Source of the DNA: Phoebastria nigripes
Taxonomy: Eukaryota > Chordata > Aves > Procellariiformes > Diomedeidae
DNA: 64,000 nucleotides
Direction of reading: 5' to 3'
NCBI GenBank assembly: GCA_035582835.1
Contig: JAYKAV010002706.1
Span: 854,985 to 918,984, forward strand
Shown here: positions 53,701 through 64,000 of the stretch, in pieces
Layout: every line of letters begins with the position of its first letter
Position numbering within the stretch: the stretch's first letter is position 1
Notes under the pieces: model-generated
Databases searched by the model: none
What the model was told of the DNA's origin: nothing
What the model saw: the letters and a program-made list of their open reading frames with translations, nothing else
Made by a program: the position numbers and the translations under genes

Positions 53701-56639
53701 TACCTCGTATTATATTTTTATTCCTTTTGAGGGCAGTGGCCAGGCAAAGGTCATTGTGTGGGAGGTGCTGGGATATTTCAGCTGGCTCGGGGCTCGCCAG
53801 CAGAAGGGAGATCCTTTCCTGAGCTGCAAATCAGGCTGGGATCAGAGTCAGTCACCCTGCTATGAGCCCCAGACCTACCCCGGGGTACTCTGCCTCCCTG
53901 AAGCACAGCCAGCTGCGGAGGGAGCAGGCTGTAATCCAGCACACTGGAAACAGCTGACGGTGGCAGAGCCATGGAAAAGCTGATCTGGCGCAGGGGGTGG
54001 GTTTATGTTCAAGTAAACGTGCACCGAATGAAAGAACTAGTCAAACAAGTCCAGTGTTTGCCTTGCAAGGGGATGGGTCACCAAATGGTGGTTTTCCACT
54101 CCAGATCCTAGGTGTAGGACTGGCAACATGTCTATGAGCTCAAACTTGGGGAAAAAAACCCTGTGTTTATATCCTGTTAAGCTGTTGGGAGCTTTGCTTG
54201 CTGGGAGCTGCATGTGCTCTGTGCACAGTCAGGAAAACTTGATTCAGAGCAAGCCTAGATTTGAATTGGCCAGCACACACGATAGTTTCAGCTGTTTTCT
54301 GGTAAATGAAGTTTATTCTGGATTCAGCTTTTAGAGGACTTTGATGTGGACTTATAAATGCCTGATTAGCTGATAAAGCCTGCCAGGAAAAGGTCATCCA
54401 TGGAAATAAATTGAATAATGGGAGGGATGCCTCGTACACCTGCACTCTGTCATCTGGCCACAGTGTTTTGAGCCTGTCCTAAGCCAGGTTTAGTGTATGA
54501 GCAAGCTCAGGCCTTTATGGGATGAAGCAAATAACATCAGGGCAGGGATTAGCCAGGGCACCTTAGCACTTGCTAGCTGACTCTTTGCATGCCTAGTTTA
54601 ATTCCTCAAAACACAGAGTTAAGTGTTGCTCCTATCCTGAAGCTGTTTTTCCCCATTTGAGCTGCAGGCCAGGAATTGTGTTAAGCTGCAGAGCACTGGC
54701 AAATCTGACTGAGCAATTGCCTTCTCTCTCTATTAGCAAAGGGGGTGGCTAGGAGAGTTTTATTCATCTAATGCCCCAGCCTGAGCAGTTCGTGGAGACA
54801 CTTTCACCTGTGAAAGGGAGCCAAGAGGGTTGCAGGGGCAGGGATCATTGCTGGAGAACCGGGCTGAACTGCCGAGCGCTTCCACCTGTAACTTCAGTGG
54901 TTCATTTCTTGTGGCACCACACACAGAAATATACTGGGAACAAAACAGCGATTGCAGATTGCGCAGTGGGGTTAGCACCGCTGCCTTTTGCAGTGCTCTA
55001 CTCTTTATATTCCCAGTGACATTTAAGCTGGATGAAGAAATCGGAATCTTACAGTCAATATTCAATGTGACATTTCTGTTGTAATTTGATATTGCAGGAG
55101 CATTTGCCCTGCAATCCAGTACACTCATCCTTTCCTCATGTTTTGGTTTCTTTCTGCCAGCTCATTTCCAGTCAGAATTTTTCTGCCTCCCACCCCCTTT
55201 TCCTTGTTTATTGACCTTTCTTTTGCCCTCTAATTGACTTGCTAAACCAGCCTGTCTAATATTCCTGCTTCTGTGTACAAACCAACTGAATGGTAAAACT
55301 GCATCAGAAAAACATCTGTGAAATTTGAAGCCATTATTTAGTGTCTGGCTAAAGCAAATAAAGTTGGCTTTATTCTGTAAAAGATTAGAGAAGAGCAAAG
55401 ATGACTTTTCTGAGGTCTAGGTCATAATTTGACCACTGAAATCTATAATCAAATGAAAGAAAGCAAACTCAACACTAATAATTTTCCATATGTTGCCTGA
55501 TTGCACAGGGTGTAATAATGTACAGCTGACCCAGAGGGCACTCGGGAGTGCCTGTGTGTAACACATCTATGGCAAATGTCATACTGAGAGTTAACTTGCC
55601 TGAACAGCACCCTCCGATGGTATTCCGGATTTGTAAGAGTCATGTGAAGCATGAGCAAAGACACTCTTGTTCTTGCACAACTGTCTGCGCTCATTGATAG
55701 CAGCTATTAAGCACCATGAGCAGGATTAAGGAGAGATGTCTTCGGCCACTGGCATCACTGCTTCTACTTAAGGGCTCTAACGTGAGAACCTCAGCTCATG
55801 CTGTGTTGAACTTGAGTTACAGGGAAGTGAACCTTGTCCTCGTATTTGACATCCTGACAGCTGACCAGGGATATGGGAAAATACTTTGAGTGTGTTCATG
55901 TATAGGCCCTGTGCATGAAGACAAAATTATGAGCAGAAAAAATTACCCTGGGGAGATGGCAAGTAAGCTGTTTTGTTTGGTTTGGTTGGTTGGTTTTTTG
56001 AGGGCTTTAACAGTCAGTTAAAACTGCACTCCTACAAGGAATTACACATTGCACCAAACCGAGGAGATGTTGAATACAGCAGATTTTAAGTAAGAGGGAA
56101 AAGAATTCTCCTGTTCCAGTCCTCAAAGTGAGGTTATCCTTTGCATGCTCATCTACACCTTGACGTTGTCTCTGCCTCCCAGGGAGTATCTGTGAAGGCT
56201 GTTAGGACTGTGCAGGAACCCTCACCCTAATTCACCCTCAGGCCCTCACCTGGCAAGGTCAAAGCCATGTGTTTTGAAGGGCATGGGAATCGAGTCTATT
56301 TTCTTTGCTCCCAGGGCAACATTGTCTGCTTCTCATTGTAGCCTCAGCCAGGCTGCCACACTAGCAATAGAAAAGAAATTTCTTAAATTACTATTGCTGA
56401 TCATCTGCTTGTGCACTGCATCCCTCTTTCAGACGGGGCAAACGCCCTGGCCCTATGCTGTTGCAAGCCAGCCTTTGTTCGTTCGGTACAAAGCAGGACT
56501 GGAAACTCGGGGATGCTGCTATGGGCATTCAGTAGGGCTGTTCAAGGGTTGCTTAACCAGCCCCATTAACTGGCAAGGGTAGGTATATTTTATTAATTAT
56601 TTGCTAGAAAACTAACACTCCCTCTGGTTTTTATTACAG
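53701..56639 (+). other. Region upstream of the ANXA4 start-codon exon (probable first intron)
   Basis: About 2.9 kb. A TTGG/TTTGG simple stretch lies at 55972-55998. No other exon recognised. Confidence 0.55.
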
Positions 56640-56696
56640 TTGTCTAACTGCCTGGGGACTCGGACAATAACAGATTGACCAAATACGAGAGTGATG
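56640..56696 (+). CDS. ANXA4: ANXA4 5' UTR end and start codon exon
   Basis: Acceptor TTTTTATTACAG precedes 56640, and the donor GTGAGT directly follows the ATG at 56694-56696. Only one codon is therefore coding; the first 54 bases are leader. Joining to the next exon gives [17 protein letters not shown]. Confidence 0.88.
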
Positions 56697-59600
56697 GTGA
56701 GTGTGCGTGTTTTCTGTACCATGCTGTGCCAAGCGTTTGCTCTGATCAGATAAATGTGGGGAGCGTAGCTCAGATAAGGGCACAGCAGGAAGAACACTGT
56801 CTCTGTCTGTCCCTTTATGGGGGGTGAGTTTATTGCTTCTCTCTGCTTCCTCGTACTAGAGGAGAATGACCCACACATACGGGCTTTTCCGTTTTGGGAA
56901 TTAATGGAAAATCNGATCAGGTATTAGTTCAAAGAGCATGAATTTCTCCCGATAAACTTCCTGGGTATATTATTCTTTCCAGGTTCAACCTGCAAGGTAG
57001 CCGCCTATATGGTAGTTATCCCTGTGCATGTTTCAGAAAGCCTAACCTACACGAATGTTAAGCAGTGTTTTGCTGATGATTTTCATGGGAACAGGGAGAG
57101 CTTTGTAAAAGACAGTGTAGTCCCACAGAAACGGCACTGGACAGGAGGCAGGAGAAACCTGTTTGTGAACCACTGTTCTGAGCAAAACACTGTGCTTCCT
57201 GGTGCATTATTTTACAGAATGATGGTCCTTGGCTGCTCTTAGAGAAGTCAGGAATAGGGCTTTGGTGAGAACAGCTTCTTCTATGATTTACGTGGAAAAC
57301 TGCTGGGAAGAAGCCCCAGCTGGACTGAACAGAGATGTCAGGCTGCTTGCCATTATTTAGTTGGAAACCAGATACTCCGTGGGCAGCTATATGAAGATAT
57401 TTTCTCCTTTTAGTTGTGTCCCTGTGGCTGGGAAGTCCCTCTAGAACAAACTGTTTCTCTTTAGGGTAGGATGGAAGCCTGCTATAAAATCACTCATGTT
57501 TGGTGGGTGGACTTTACTTGCTGTCACTGTGTCTTTTGAATTTTTTTTTTTTTTTTTAATTCAACCGTACTGTATGTATGTATCACTTTGAGTCTGCCTT
57601 GGATAACTCCTTTCCTGTGGGTTTAGGCAACAATCAAGGGGGTCTCCAGTTTCAGTGCTGAGCAAGAAGCACAGGCACTAAGGAAGGCTATGAAGGGATT
57701 TGGTAAGTTGGTCTCCCTCCACTGTTGGTTCCTCTTTTTTTGCCCTGAGCATTGGGAATGTTTTGTCTGGTGGTTTGTTAGAGGGGAAGTCTAGCCATTT
57801 GCATTGCCCCACTGCCCTGTGAGGGCACTGAAAGGAATCGAGCGACTTGATCAGGCTGAGACTTGAATACAACTTGAAATCCAAGTCTTGGCCACAAAAA
57901 CATCCTTAGTCAGGCTCTTGTCTTGTCTCTCCTCCTCTCTGTGTACTGCCATGCCGCTGGCTGGGTTGAGGCACTTCTGTACGTTGATCTAGTCCCCAAT
58001 GCTGTTGAGAACCAGGTTGTGTAAGGAACAGAAGATGGCTAATGGCACACTCTGGACAAGACCAGAGCACGCTTCTGGTTCTTGTGCAAGCAGCCTGACT
58101 GGTTTCCATTGGTTTCTTCCAGGCACAGATGAAGATGCCATCATCGAGATCTTGACCAAACTAAACGTTTCCCAACGCCAGCAAGTTCTGATCACCTATA
58201 AAAGCAGTATTGGCAGGGTAGGTGGTCTTCAGAGATTAGTGACTGTGGCTTTAATTGGGAGATGCAGTCAATTTTTGGGTTATATCACTTGGGTGAAATG
58301 TGAACAACATCCTAGTCTCCATGGCGGTAAGGTCAGCACAAGCTTTCCCCGGCCAAGTTTATTTTGGTCTTGTTCACTTCAGAGCAACTGTTCATCCAAG
58401 GAGAGTTGGAGCATGAAGAAAAGTGGTGAATGAGTTCTTTCTGCTCTCAAAGGCTGTATCTTCTCCCAACTCCTTTCTCCTCTCTCTGTCTTCTAGGATT
58501 TGATTGATGACTTGAAGTCTGAGCTGAGTGGGAATTTTGAAAGGGTGATCATTGGTATGATGACTCCTACCACCATGTACGACGTGCATGAACTGAGGAG
58601 GGCTATAAAGGTTCGGAAATCTTCCTTTTATGTTGCTTAAGTTCTGGTCAATTTAGTATGATATGGCATAATTATACATTTATTGTTAATTTATTATTAT
58701 TAACTTACATATAATTAAAAAAAAAATCCTAAGTGCACATCAAAACAGTTGTCATTATAATCTTGGATCTTGTCTTTGCAATTCCCTAGGGTGCAGGAAC
58801 AGATGAAGGTTGCCTGATTGAAATTCTGGCTTCTCGCACAAACGAAGAGATTCGGCGCATTAATGAGAACTACAAACTTCGTACGTAGTGCAAACTGCAA
58901 GCCATTATCATACTGGCTGAAAAGTCACTTGTGTGTATCCATGGACGTGTGAAGAGGAAGGACGGGGTCTGTTAGCCTTTAAATGTGACAAATCAGCCAA
59001 TACAACTATTGCCATTTGTCCAGAGAGAACCTCTGAGTTAAACAGGTGTCAACAGCAGGACTGCTAACAGCCTCAAGGATTAGAATTTCACCCAGAAATT
59101 GAATCGCTGTAAATAAAATGGGATGGTGTGGTTATGTCTATCAGTTGGATGTCTGTCCATGTGTGGATCTATTGCCAGTTTTATACTGGTTATGCTTCTT
59201 AATTTTGACCTGTAGCACTAAATATGATGGCTGGACTGCTATGATGATGTTTAGAGCCCTGAGCACAGTTACATACTTACCTAGCTTACTAGGCTGGCAA
59301 TTGTTGTGGACAAACAGTGTCCAGGTGGTGGAGCTGTTACTAACAGATGTCACATGTGTGTGTGCTCTTGCTAGAATATGACCGTACCCTTGAGGAGGAC
59401 ATTGTCTCTGACACATCTTCCATGTTTCGAAGAGTCCTCGTGTCCCTCGCGACGGTAAGTCCAGGCTAAGGGAGATGGGGATGAATCTTCCTGTTGCTGA
59501 TGCCTCTCACTTCAGTGATGAGGTGTTTCAGGCTGGCTTTTATTTCACTTATCTTGCATTTCACTTCGCCTGCATTTCACACCCAGCTTCTGCAGGGAGA

Positions 59601-62337
59601 GGAGTCCGACCGGGTATGCATTAATGCCGTGTGCTCTTTTTAAAATGGCCCAGTTAAAGTGGATTGCTGCTCATTTCAAAAGGAAGTACAAATCGCATCT
59701 GAGCCATATTTCGCTGTATTTGTAAGCTACTATTCAATTTTAAGGATCCCATTATGCATCTCCAGTAACTTGTTTTGAATGGGGAGTTTGCAGGACTTGC
59801 TTCCATTAGTTGCTCTGTGAAATGAGTTTTTCATCCTTGTATCTCTGCAGGGAAACAGAGATGAGGGAATGTATGTGGATGATGCCCTTGCTCAGCAAGA
59901 TGCTCAGGTGTGTAGCAATTTGCTTCCTTGAAAGAATTGTCTGTTCTTGTACACGTGATGCGTGGTGAATCCTTGCTTTTTCTAGACCTCATTTTTTTTC
60001 AAGGTAGAACAGTAAGCCTGAAGCTATGCTAGACAGCAGCTCAGTTTTGACCCTTAGAGAAGTCTCTTCACTGTTCTGACTCAGCGGGTGAGATGGGGAT
60101 AATGGTTCTAGCCCCCTTTGCAACTCTGTGGTGAGAGGTCTCTAGACAGGCTGGGTGTTTGGGAGGGGAGATGACATTTCAGTTGAGAGTTGCTGTGCTT
60201 GGTTAGTATTTGTCGGAGAATATCTGTGATCTAGACAAGCCACAGGCCAGCAGTGCTCAAGCACCAAGGAGGTAAAAATCTCATGTTATGTACACCTGGT
60301 CTTCTCAATTAGCTTTACTTTGTCTATTCATAATGTCTTCAAGTGCCTGTATGAAGCTGGGGAGAAGAAATGGGGAACAGATGAGGTACAATTTATGGCC
60401 ATCCTCTGTACACGGAACAGATGCCACCTACTAAGAGGTAGGACCCTCTGTGGTGTCCTGGATTTTTTTCCTTGTTTGAGGACGATACTTTTGTAGGAGC
60501 TCTGTACTTGTTCGTTACCTGATTGTGAACCCTTCCTGAGACAGCAGGTATCCTAGAGCCCAGTCGCATTCAATTCTTTAAGACTATTTTATTCCCTCCT
60601 GAGACGAAAACGGACTTGAGAAAAACATCAGTACAATTCGCTCCAGCCTGTAAATCAGAGATAATGAAGTGTGACTCCCGTTGGGGCAGAGCTAAGCATT
60701 TAAACTCCCATCATTAACTAGCAGTTCTTGAAAATGCTAGCAGCAGTGGTAGGCCAATTAGTGAGACAGTTGATGATTAAAATGATTTCTTTCTGTGGGA
60801 CAGCTCTGATTTAGCTGACAATGTCACAGTAATGGTACAATGTTCATACAGAGCATAAGGAGCTTGATCTTGCAAAGTGATCCTTGCTGGTTTACACACT
60901 GTATGCCCTGAAGCATCTCACTCGCTCTTTTTATCGCTGACTCTTCCTCCTAGTTTTTGATGCATACAGAGGGATTGCTAATAAGGACATAACAGACAGC
61001 ATTAAATCTGAGATGTCAGGAGACCTCGAAGACGCTTTGTTAGCTGTGGGTGAGTGCCCTGCTTTTAAACTTTGTCTACAAAGTCATTAAATAATTAGAG
61101 ATACTGTATCTTGCCCTGGCTGGCTGTTTACATAGCTTCAGGAAGCAGATTCTGTTTGCAAGCCACAGTGTTTTACTCTTTGCAGATACAAGCGGGTGAG
61201 AACGCTCTGTGCTTTATGATATTGTTTGCTTTCCCAAGTGATGCTTCGGTAGCTGACATTTGCTGTCAGGAAGCATTAAAGCCTTAAAGAAAATACTACT
61301 GGGCACAGAGACATCAATTTACAGCAGGTCACTGACTATGGATGTCTGCATTGTACTTGCTGTTTGTTGGCCCTGAATTGCATCTTTACAGAATAAACAC
61401 CTCTGCTGAGAAAGTGCTCTAAAGGTTTGGAAGACCTTCTCCTTCAGTTTTTATTGACCTTAATTCTCTTGTTCTTGTCTCCCTTACAGTAAAGTGCATG
61501 CGAAATAAACCTGCATATTTTGCTGAAAGATTGTATAAATCCATGAAGGTAAAGAGCTTTTGGTGTGAGATTGCTATTTATTTTTTCCCTTTGCCTTTCC
61601 ATGCTCGAGTCAGTAGCATGACAGCAATCCTTAGATAAAAAGAAACTCTGCTGTTAACTGAGGGGAGAAAAAAAAAAAAGTCTGAGCTTTTATACGGACC
61701 TCTTTTCCCTCAGGCAGCTCAGAGCAATATTCTTACCTGTCAGCGAGCTGCTAGTGGATCACTCCACTAATGCAAAAATGCTTTGATTAGGAACAGATCC
61801 CACAGAAGACCAAGTGATAAAACCTTTATATCTGTCACTGATTTATCCAAAAGGCTTTGTAGTTCTACATGGTTGGTTTATTTCTTTAGGGCTTGGGAAC
61901 AGACGACAACACGCTGATCCGAGTGATGGTGTCCCGCTCTGAAATAGATATGCTGGATATCAGAAGGGAATTCCTGACCATGTATGGGAAATCGCTCTAC
62001 TCCTTCATTAAGGTAAGCTTTTCAGTGTTAGAAACAAAGAGCTGGATTTGCTAAGCAGCTTAAAGGAGACAGGTCCCCACGTGACACCTATTGGGTATTT
62101 TAGAGGAGCTGGAATTGAGACTTTACATTTATGTACTGAACATGTTCCTGCATGTTCTTAGTTCTTAAATTGTCAAAGAGAATACAAACCCTACAACAAT
62201 TCATATGTGCTGGGAAGAATCCAGCCTTGTATGGAGCTGTAAAACTAATTGCATTCCTTTTTTTCTTTTCTCTCTAGGGAGACTGCTCAGGAGACTATAG
62301 GAAAGTTCTGCTCAGGCTCTGTGGTGGGGAGGATTAA
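56694..62337 (+). CDS. ANXA4: Annexin A4, complete coding region (12 exons placed)
   Basis: Annexin A4 is a cytosolic protein that binds acidic phospholipid membranes in a Ca2+-dependent way (family knowledge: membrane aggregation, exocytosis, epithelial apical membranes). The exons join in phase to 948 bases, giving 315 residues; human ANXA4 is a few residues longer at the N-terminus. Four annexin repeats are complete. Ca2+ loops and their acidic partners are visible: GFGTDED 25-31 with E67, GAGTDEG 97-103 with D139, KWGTDE 181-186 with E223, and GLGTDD 256-261 with D298. An in-frame TGA six codons upstream (56676-56678) supports the start. The short N-terminus and the C-terminal CGGED identify A4 rather than A5 or A11. 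The span includes introns. Confidence 0.97.
56697..57626 (+). other. ANXA4 intron after the start-codon exon
   Basis: 930 bases with GT-AG ends. A poly-T tract at 57541-57557 lies about 70 bases before the acceptor. No other feature seen. Confidence 0.88.
57627..57702 (+). CDS. ANXA4: ANXA4 exon, residues 2-26
   Basis: It encodes [20 protein letters not shown] through KGF plus one base of Gly27: the N-terminal tail and the first helix of repeat I. Acceptor GTGGGTTTAG, donor G|GTAAGT. Confidence 0.96.
58123..58217 (+). CDS. ANXA4: ANXA4 exon, residues 27-58
   Basis: It encodes [20 protein letters not shown] through SSIGR, the Ca2+ loop and middle of repeat I. Acceptor TTTCTTCCAG, donor AGG|GTAGGT. 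Length 95 returns to phase 0. Confidence 0.97.
58497..58610 (+). CDS. ANXA4: ANXA4 exon, residues 59-96
   Basis: It encodes [20 protein letters not shown] through ELRRAIK, with the acidic Ca2+ ligand E67. Length 114 equals 38 codons, as in human. The donor AAG|GTTCGG keeps GT but departs from consensus at +3 to +6. Confidence 0.96.
58790..58880 (+). CDS. ANXA4: ANXA4 exon, residues 97-126
   Basis: It encodes [20 protein letters not shown] through YKL plus one base, starting repeat II. Acceptor TTCCCTAG, donor C|GTACGT. Confidence 0.96.
59375..59454 (+). CDS. ANXA4: ANXA4 exon, residues 127-153
   Basis: It encodes [20 protein letters not shown] through LAT, with the acidic Ca2+ ligand D139 of repeat II. 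Acceptor TCTTGCTAG, donor ACG|GTAAGT. Confidence 0.96.
59851..59907 (+). CDS. ANXA4: ANXA4 exon, residues 154-172
   Basis: It encodes [19 protein letters not shown], the linker between repeats II and III. It is 57 bases, 19 codons as in human. Acceptor TCTCTGCAG, donor CAG|GTGTGT. Confidence 0.96.
60344..60437 (+). CDS. ANXA4: ANXA4 exon, residues 173-203
   Basis: It encodes [20 protein letters not shown] through HLLR plus one base. It opens repeat III with its KWGTDE Ca2+ loop. Acceptor ATGTCTTCAAG is a rather poor pyrimidine tract; donor G|GTAGGA. Phase and homology leave little doubt. Confidence 0.94.
60954..61049 (+). CDS. ANXA4: ANXA4 exon, residues 204-235
   Basis: It encodes [20 protein letters not shown] through LLAV plus one base. 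E223 is the acidic partner of the repeat III loop. Acceptor CTTCCTCCTAG, donor G|GTGAGT. Confidence 0.96.
61490..61548 (+). CDS. ANXA4: ANXA4 exon, residues 236-255
   Basis: It encodes [20 protein letters not shown], the junction between repeats III and IV. Acceptor TCTCCCTTACAG, donor AAG|GTAAAG. Confidence 0.97.
61890..62012 (+). CDS. ANXA4: ANXA4 exon, residues 256-296
   Basis: It encodes [20 protein letters not shown] through SLYSFIK, the bulk of repeat IV with the GLGTDD loop. Acceptor TTTCTTTAG, donor AAG|GTAAGC. It is 123 bases, 41 codons as in human. Confidence 0.97.
62278..62337 (+). CDS. ANXA4: ANXA4 last coding exon, residues 297-315 and stop
   Basis: It encodes [19 protein letters not shown] and ends in TAA at 62335-62337. 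D298 completes the repeat IV Ca2+ site. Acceptor CTTTTCTCTCTAG has a strong pyrimidine tract. Confidence 0.97.
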   Translation, partial: GDCSGDYRKVLLRLCGGED

Positions 62338-63469
62338 AGGATATGCCTGGTGTACTGCCTGGGTGATGGGAAGCAGTTGATCATAAAGATTTCTTTCTTT
62401 TTAATTTTTCCCAAATATCTTATTCATTGCTATGAGTATTGACTTAGGTTAGTTAATGCTCTGGTTAGGTAACGGCCATCCGGTTGACCCTTTTGATACG
62501 CTTTTATGCTTGGAACACCCATTTGTCTACTAATTGGGCTAGTAAAGCCCATCTTAAACAGAATGCTGTAACCAAATATATAAAAGCTAAATTGTTTCCT
62601 GACAAGCTGTCCCTTTGCTGTTGCATTCACCAGCAGAACTTATCAACTGAAGCAAACTTGGATGCAGAACGTGAGAGGCTGCACAGGGAAAAACGAACCT
62701 CATCAACACATGGACAGTGCAGAATGCAGGCTTGCTTCAGTTTTTGCAAGATAATTAGAACACAAAGAAATCAATCATCTAAAGTACAAGCACGTTTAGA
62801 TCTTAACTTGCCCTCTGTTCGTGTGGAGCATTAACAGCCTTGCTGCACTTTATGTATATGTTTATGTCTATAGATCTGTAGGGAAGATGTCACTGGTGAC
62901 ATCAGAAAAAACCCTGGTTACAGGTCAGCCCTGTATTCTTCGCCTGTCTTCCTTGACTCACGGGAGTATAAATCATCAGGGTTATATTACAAACCCTTCC
63001 TCTGGATAAAGTGATGTCATTAGAACTGTGCCTTTTAAGGAATGACCTGTCCCCCAAAACGCATCTCATCAGCACTACCTGATGCCTTAGACTGAGATGC
63101 CTTGCACTGGGGTAGCTCACCGAATCTCACCAGCGCTGGCTGGTTGGAGCCCTGTGTAACACTACCGTTAGAGGGTCCAGTTGTTGTGCCTATGCCTGAC
63201 TGGGCCTTCCACGCCAGCCTCTGGGAGAGACTTTTGCCCCAGACCCTACACAACTGCCTGTTAAGCTAAGCGTTGTTTTCACTACAAAAATGTGGTTCTT
63301 GTTTGGCTTAGCAATTTATTTTTTTTTTAGCTGTTGGTATACAATCCTGTTTTGAAGGCATCACACTTGAAGGCACAAATACCGATATGGCCTACACCCA
63401 ATTCTATCACTCGTTTTGTTCTAAATTAGGCTACTGCGGGCTTGAATAGGAGATACTTCTGTGGCCTCA

Positions 63470-63475
63470 AATAAA
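63470..63475 (+). terminator. Poly(A) signal AATAAA (proximal)
   Basis: AATAAA followed by a T-rich stretch (TTTTCTTTCTTGCTC), giving a possible shorter ANXA4 transcript. Confidence 0.6.
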
Positions 63476-63665
63476 ACAATTTTCTTTCTTGCTCTCTGTG
63501 CTGTAATTGGAGATACATTCCTTAGTTTTGGTGGGAGAGGAGGCAGAGCTTTTTCTGCTCAGTGAAGGAAAAATTGTCTTACCCAGTACCACAGGCTAAC
63601 AGATGCACTCAGGCTTGGTTTTGTGTTTAAATGTCTCGTGTTATGTTGCTGACTTTTTAAAAATG

Positions 63666-63671
63666 AATAAA
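63666..63671 (+). terminator. Poly(A) signal AATAAA (distal)
   Basis: AATAAA with a downstream TG-rich stretch (ATGATTTGTGTATTCTGG), the more convincing ANXA4 end. Confidence 0.72.
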
Positions 63672-63690
63672 CAATTCATTTCCGTACCAT

Positions 63691-63893
63691 CTGCCATGAT
63701 TTGTGTATTCTGGGAGAGGTAACATGAAATAACCGTGTCCTTGTTTTTTCAATGACTTCTCTGCCCCACGGGTGCTTGTTCTCCTATGCATGGACCTCCG
63801 TACGCCAGTGAAGCGGGGGGGAGGCTGCAGGGAGATGTCTTTCAGCTCTTCGGGGGCCCTGTCCGGTCGGGTGGAATGCTGCTATGGAGGGGA
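63691..63893. other. Intergenic sequence downstream of ANXA4
   Basis: About 200 bases, GC-rich at 63760-63890, between the ANXA4 end and a CR1 fragment. No gene seen. Confidence 0.7.
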
Positions 63894-64000
63894 TCATAGA
63901 ATCATTAAGGTTGGAAAAGACCTCTAAGATCATCAAGTCCAACCATCAACCCAACACCACCATGCCCACTAAACCATGTCCCTAAGCGCCTCATCTACAC
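63894..64000 (-). mobile_element. CR1 LINE, 3' end, minus orientation, continues beyond the window
   Basis: ATCATAGAATCATTAAGG, then GGTTGGAAAAGACCTCTAAG and ATCATCAAGTCCAACC, are the reverse complement of the well-known CR1 3' UTR tail (ends in ATTCTATGAT-type 8-bp repeats). The element is read right to left and its body is off the right edge. CR1 is the main retrotransposon of birds and supports the avian assignment. Confidence 0.92.

Larger units (their letters stand above)
57703..62277 (+). other. ANXA4 introns (ten introns of about 0.2-0.5 kb)
   Basis: Ten compact GT-AG introns interleave the eleven exons from 57627 to 62337; a further intron (56697-57626) precedes them. All are under 1 kb. 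They hold a few A-runs (58717-58726, 61669-61679) and no recognised nested gene. Confidence 0.85.
62338..63690 (+). other. ANXA4: ANXA4 3' UTR
   Basis: About 1.35 kb from the stop codon to the second poly(A) signal. It has no splice sites or frames of note. The end is inferred from AATAAA at 63666 plus about 20 bases. Confidence 0.75.

Noticed and set aside
58497..58610. Treating this ANXA4 exon as pseudogenic because of the weak donor
   Set aside because: The exon has the expected 38 codons, is in phase and retains all conserved residues; a weak donor alone is not damage.

Overview
The window is vertebrate nuclear DNA, almost certainly avian. It carries two single-copy, multi-exon genes with GT-AG introns. 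Their introns are short for tetrapods, and the right edge holds the 3' tail of a CR1 retrotransposon, the dominant LINE of birds. Isolated N bases show that this is draft assembly sequence. There are no prokaryotic features, CRISPR arrays, tRNA or rRNA genes that I can recognise.

Minus strand, about 1-44.1 kb: the 5' half of AAK1 (AP2-associated kinase 1, NAK family). Nine coding exons can be placed to the base with continuous reading phase. They cover residues 1-351 plus two bases of codon 352: the Gly-rich N-terminus, the whole kinase domain and the start of the linker. The Gln/Pro-rich C-terminal part lies beyond the left edge. The first coding exon (43161-43323) sits in a CpG island at about 43.15-44.4 kb. 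That island holds a CCG repeat and an inverted pair of ZNF143/Staf-type motifs, and a 26 kb intron separates the exon from the kinase exons.

Middle, about 44.4-56.6 kb: no confirmed gene. A second GC-rich patch at 52.8-53.7 kb contains a donor-like site and is my best guess for the ANXA4 promoter and non-coding first exon.

Plus strand, 56640-63690: ANXA4 (annexin A4). Twelve exons are placed, counting the one that ends exactly with the ATG. They encode a complete 315-residue four-repeat annexin with an intact Ca2+-binding loop in every repeat, followed by a 3' UTR with two AATAAA signals. A CR1 fragment in minus orientation starts at about 63894 and runs off the window.

AAK1 and ANXA4 are divergently transcribed neighbours, the same pairing as on human chromosome 2p13. 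Both products work at membranes: AAK1 phosphorylates the AP-2 mu subunit in clathrin endocytosis, and annexin A4 binds acidic phospholipid in a Ca2+-dependent way. I see no evidence that they form one pathway. I found no undescribed system. The most unusual local signals are a 10-bp perfect hairpin inside AAK1 coding exon 8, the ZNF143-type motif pair, the CCG repeat in the AAK1 promoter or leader, a weak 5' splice site in ANXA4, and a 62-bp tandem duplication containing an N.
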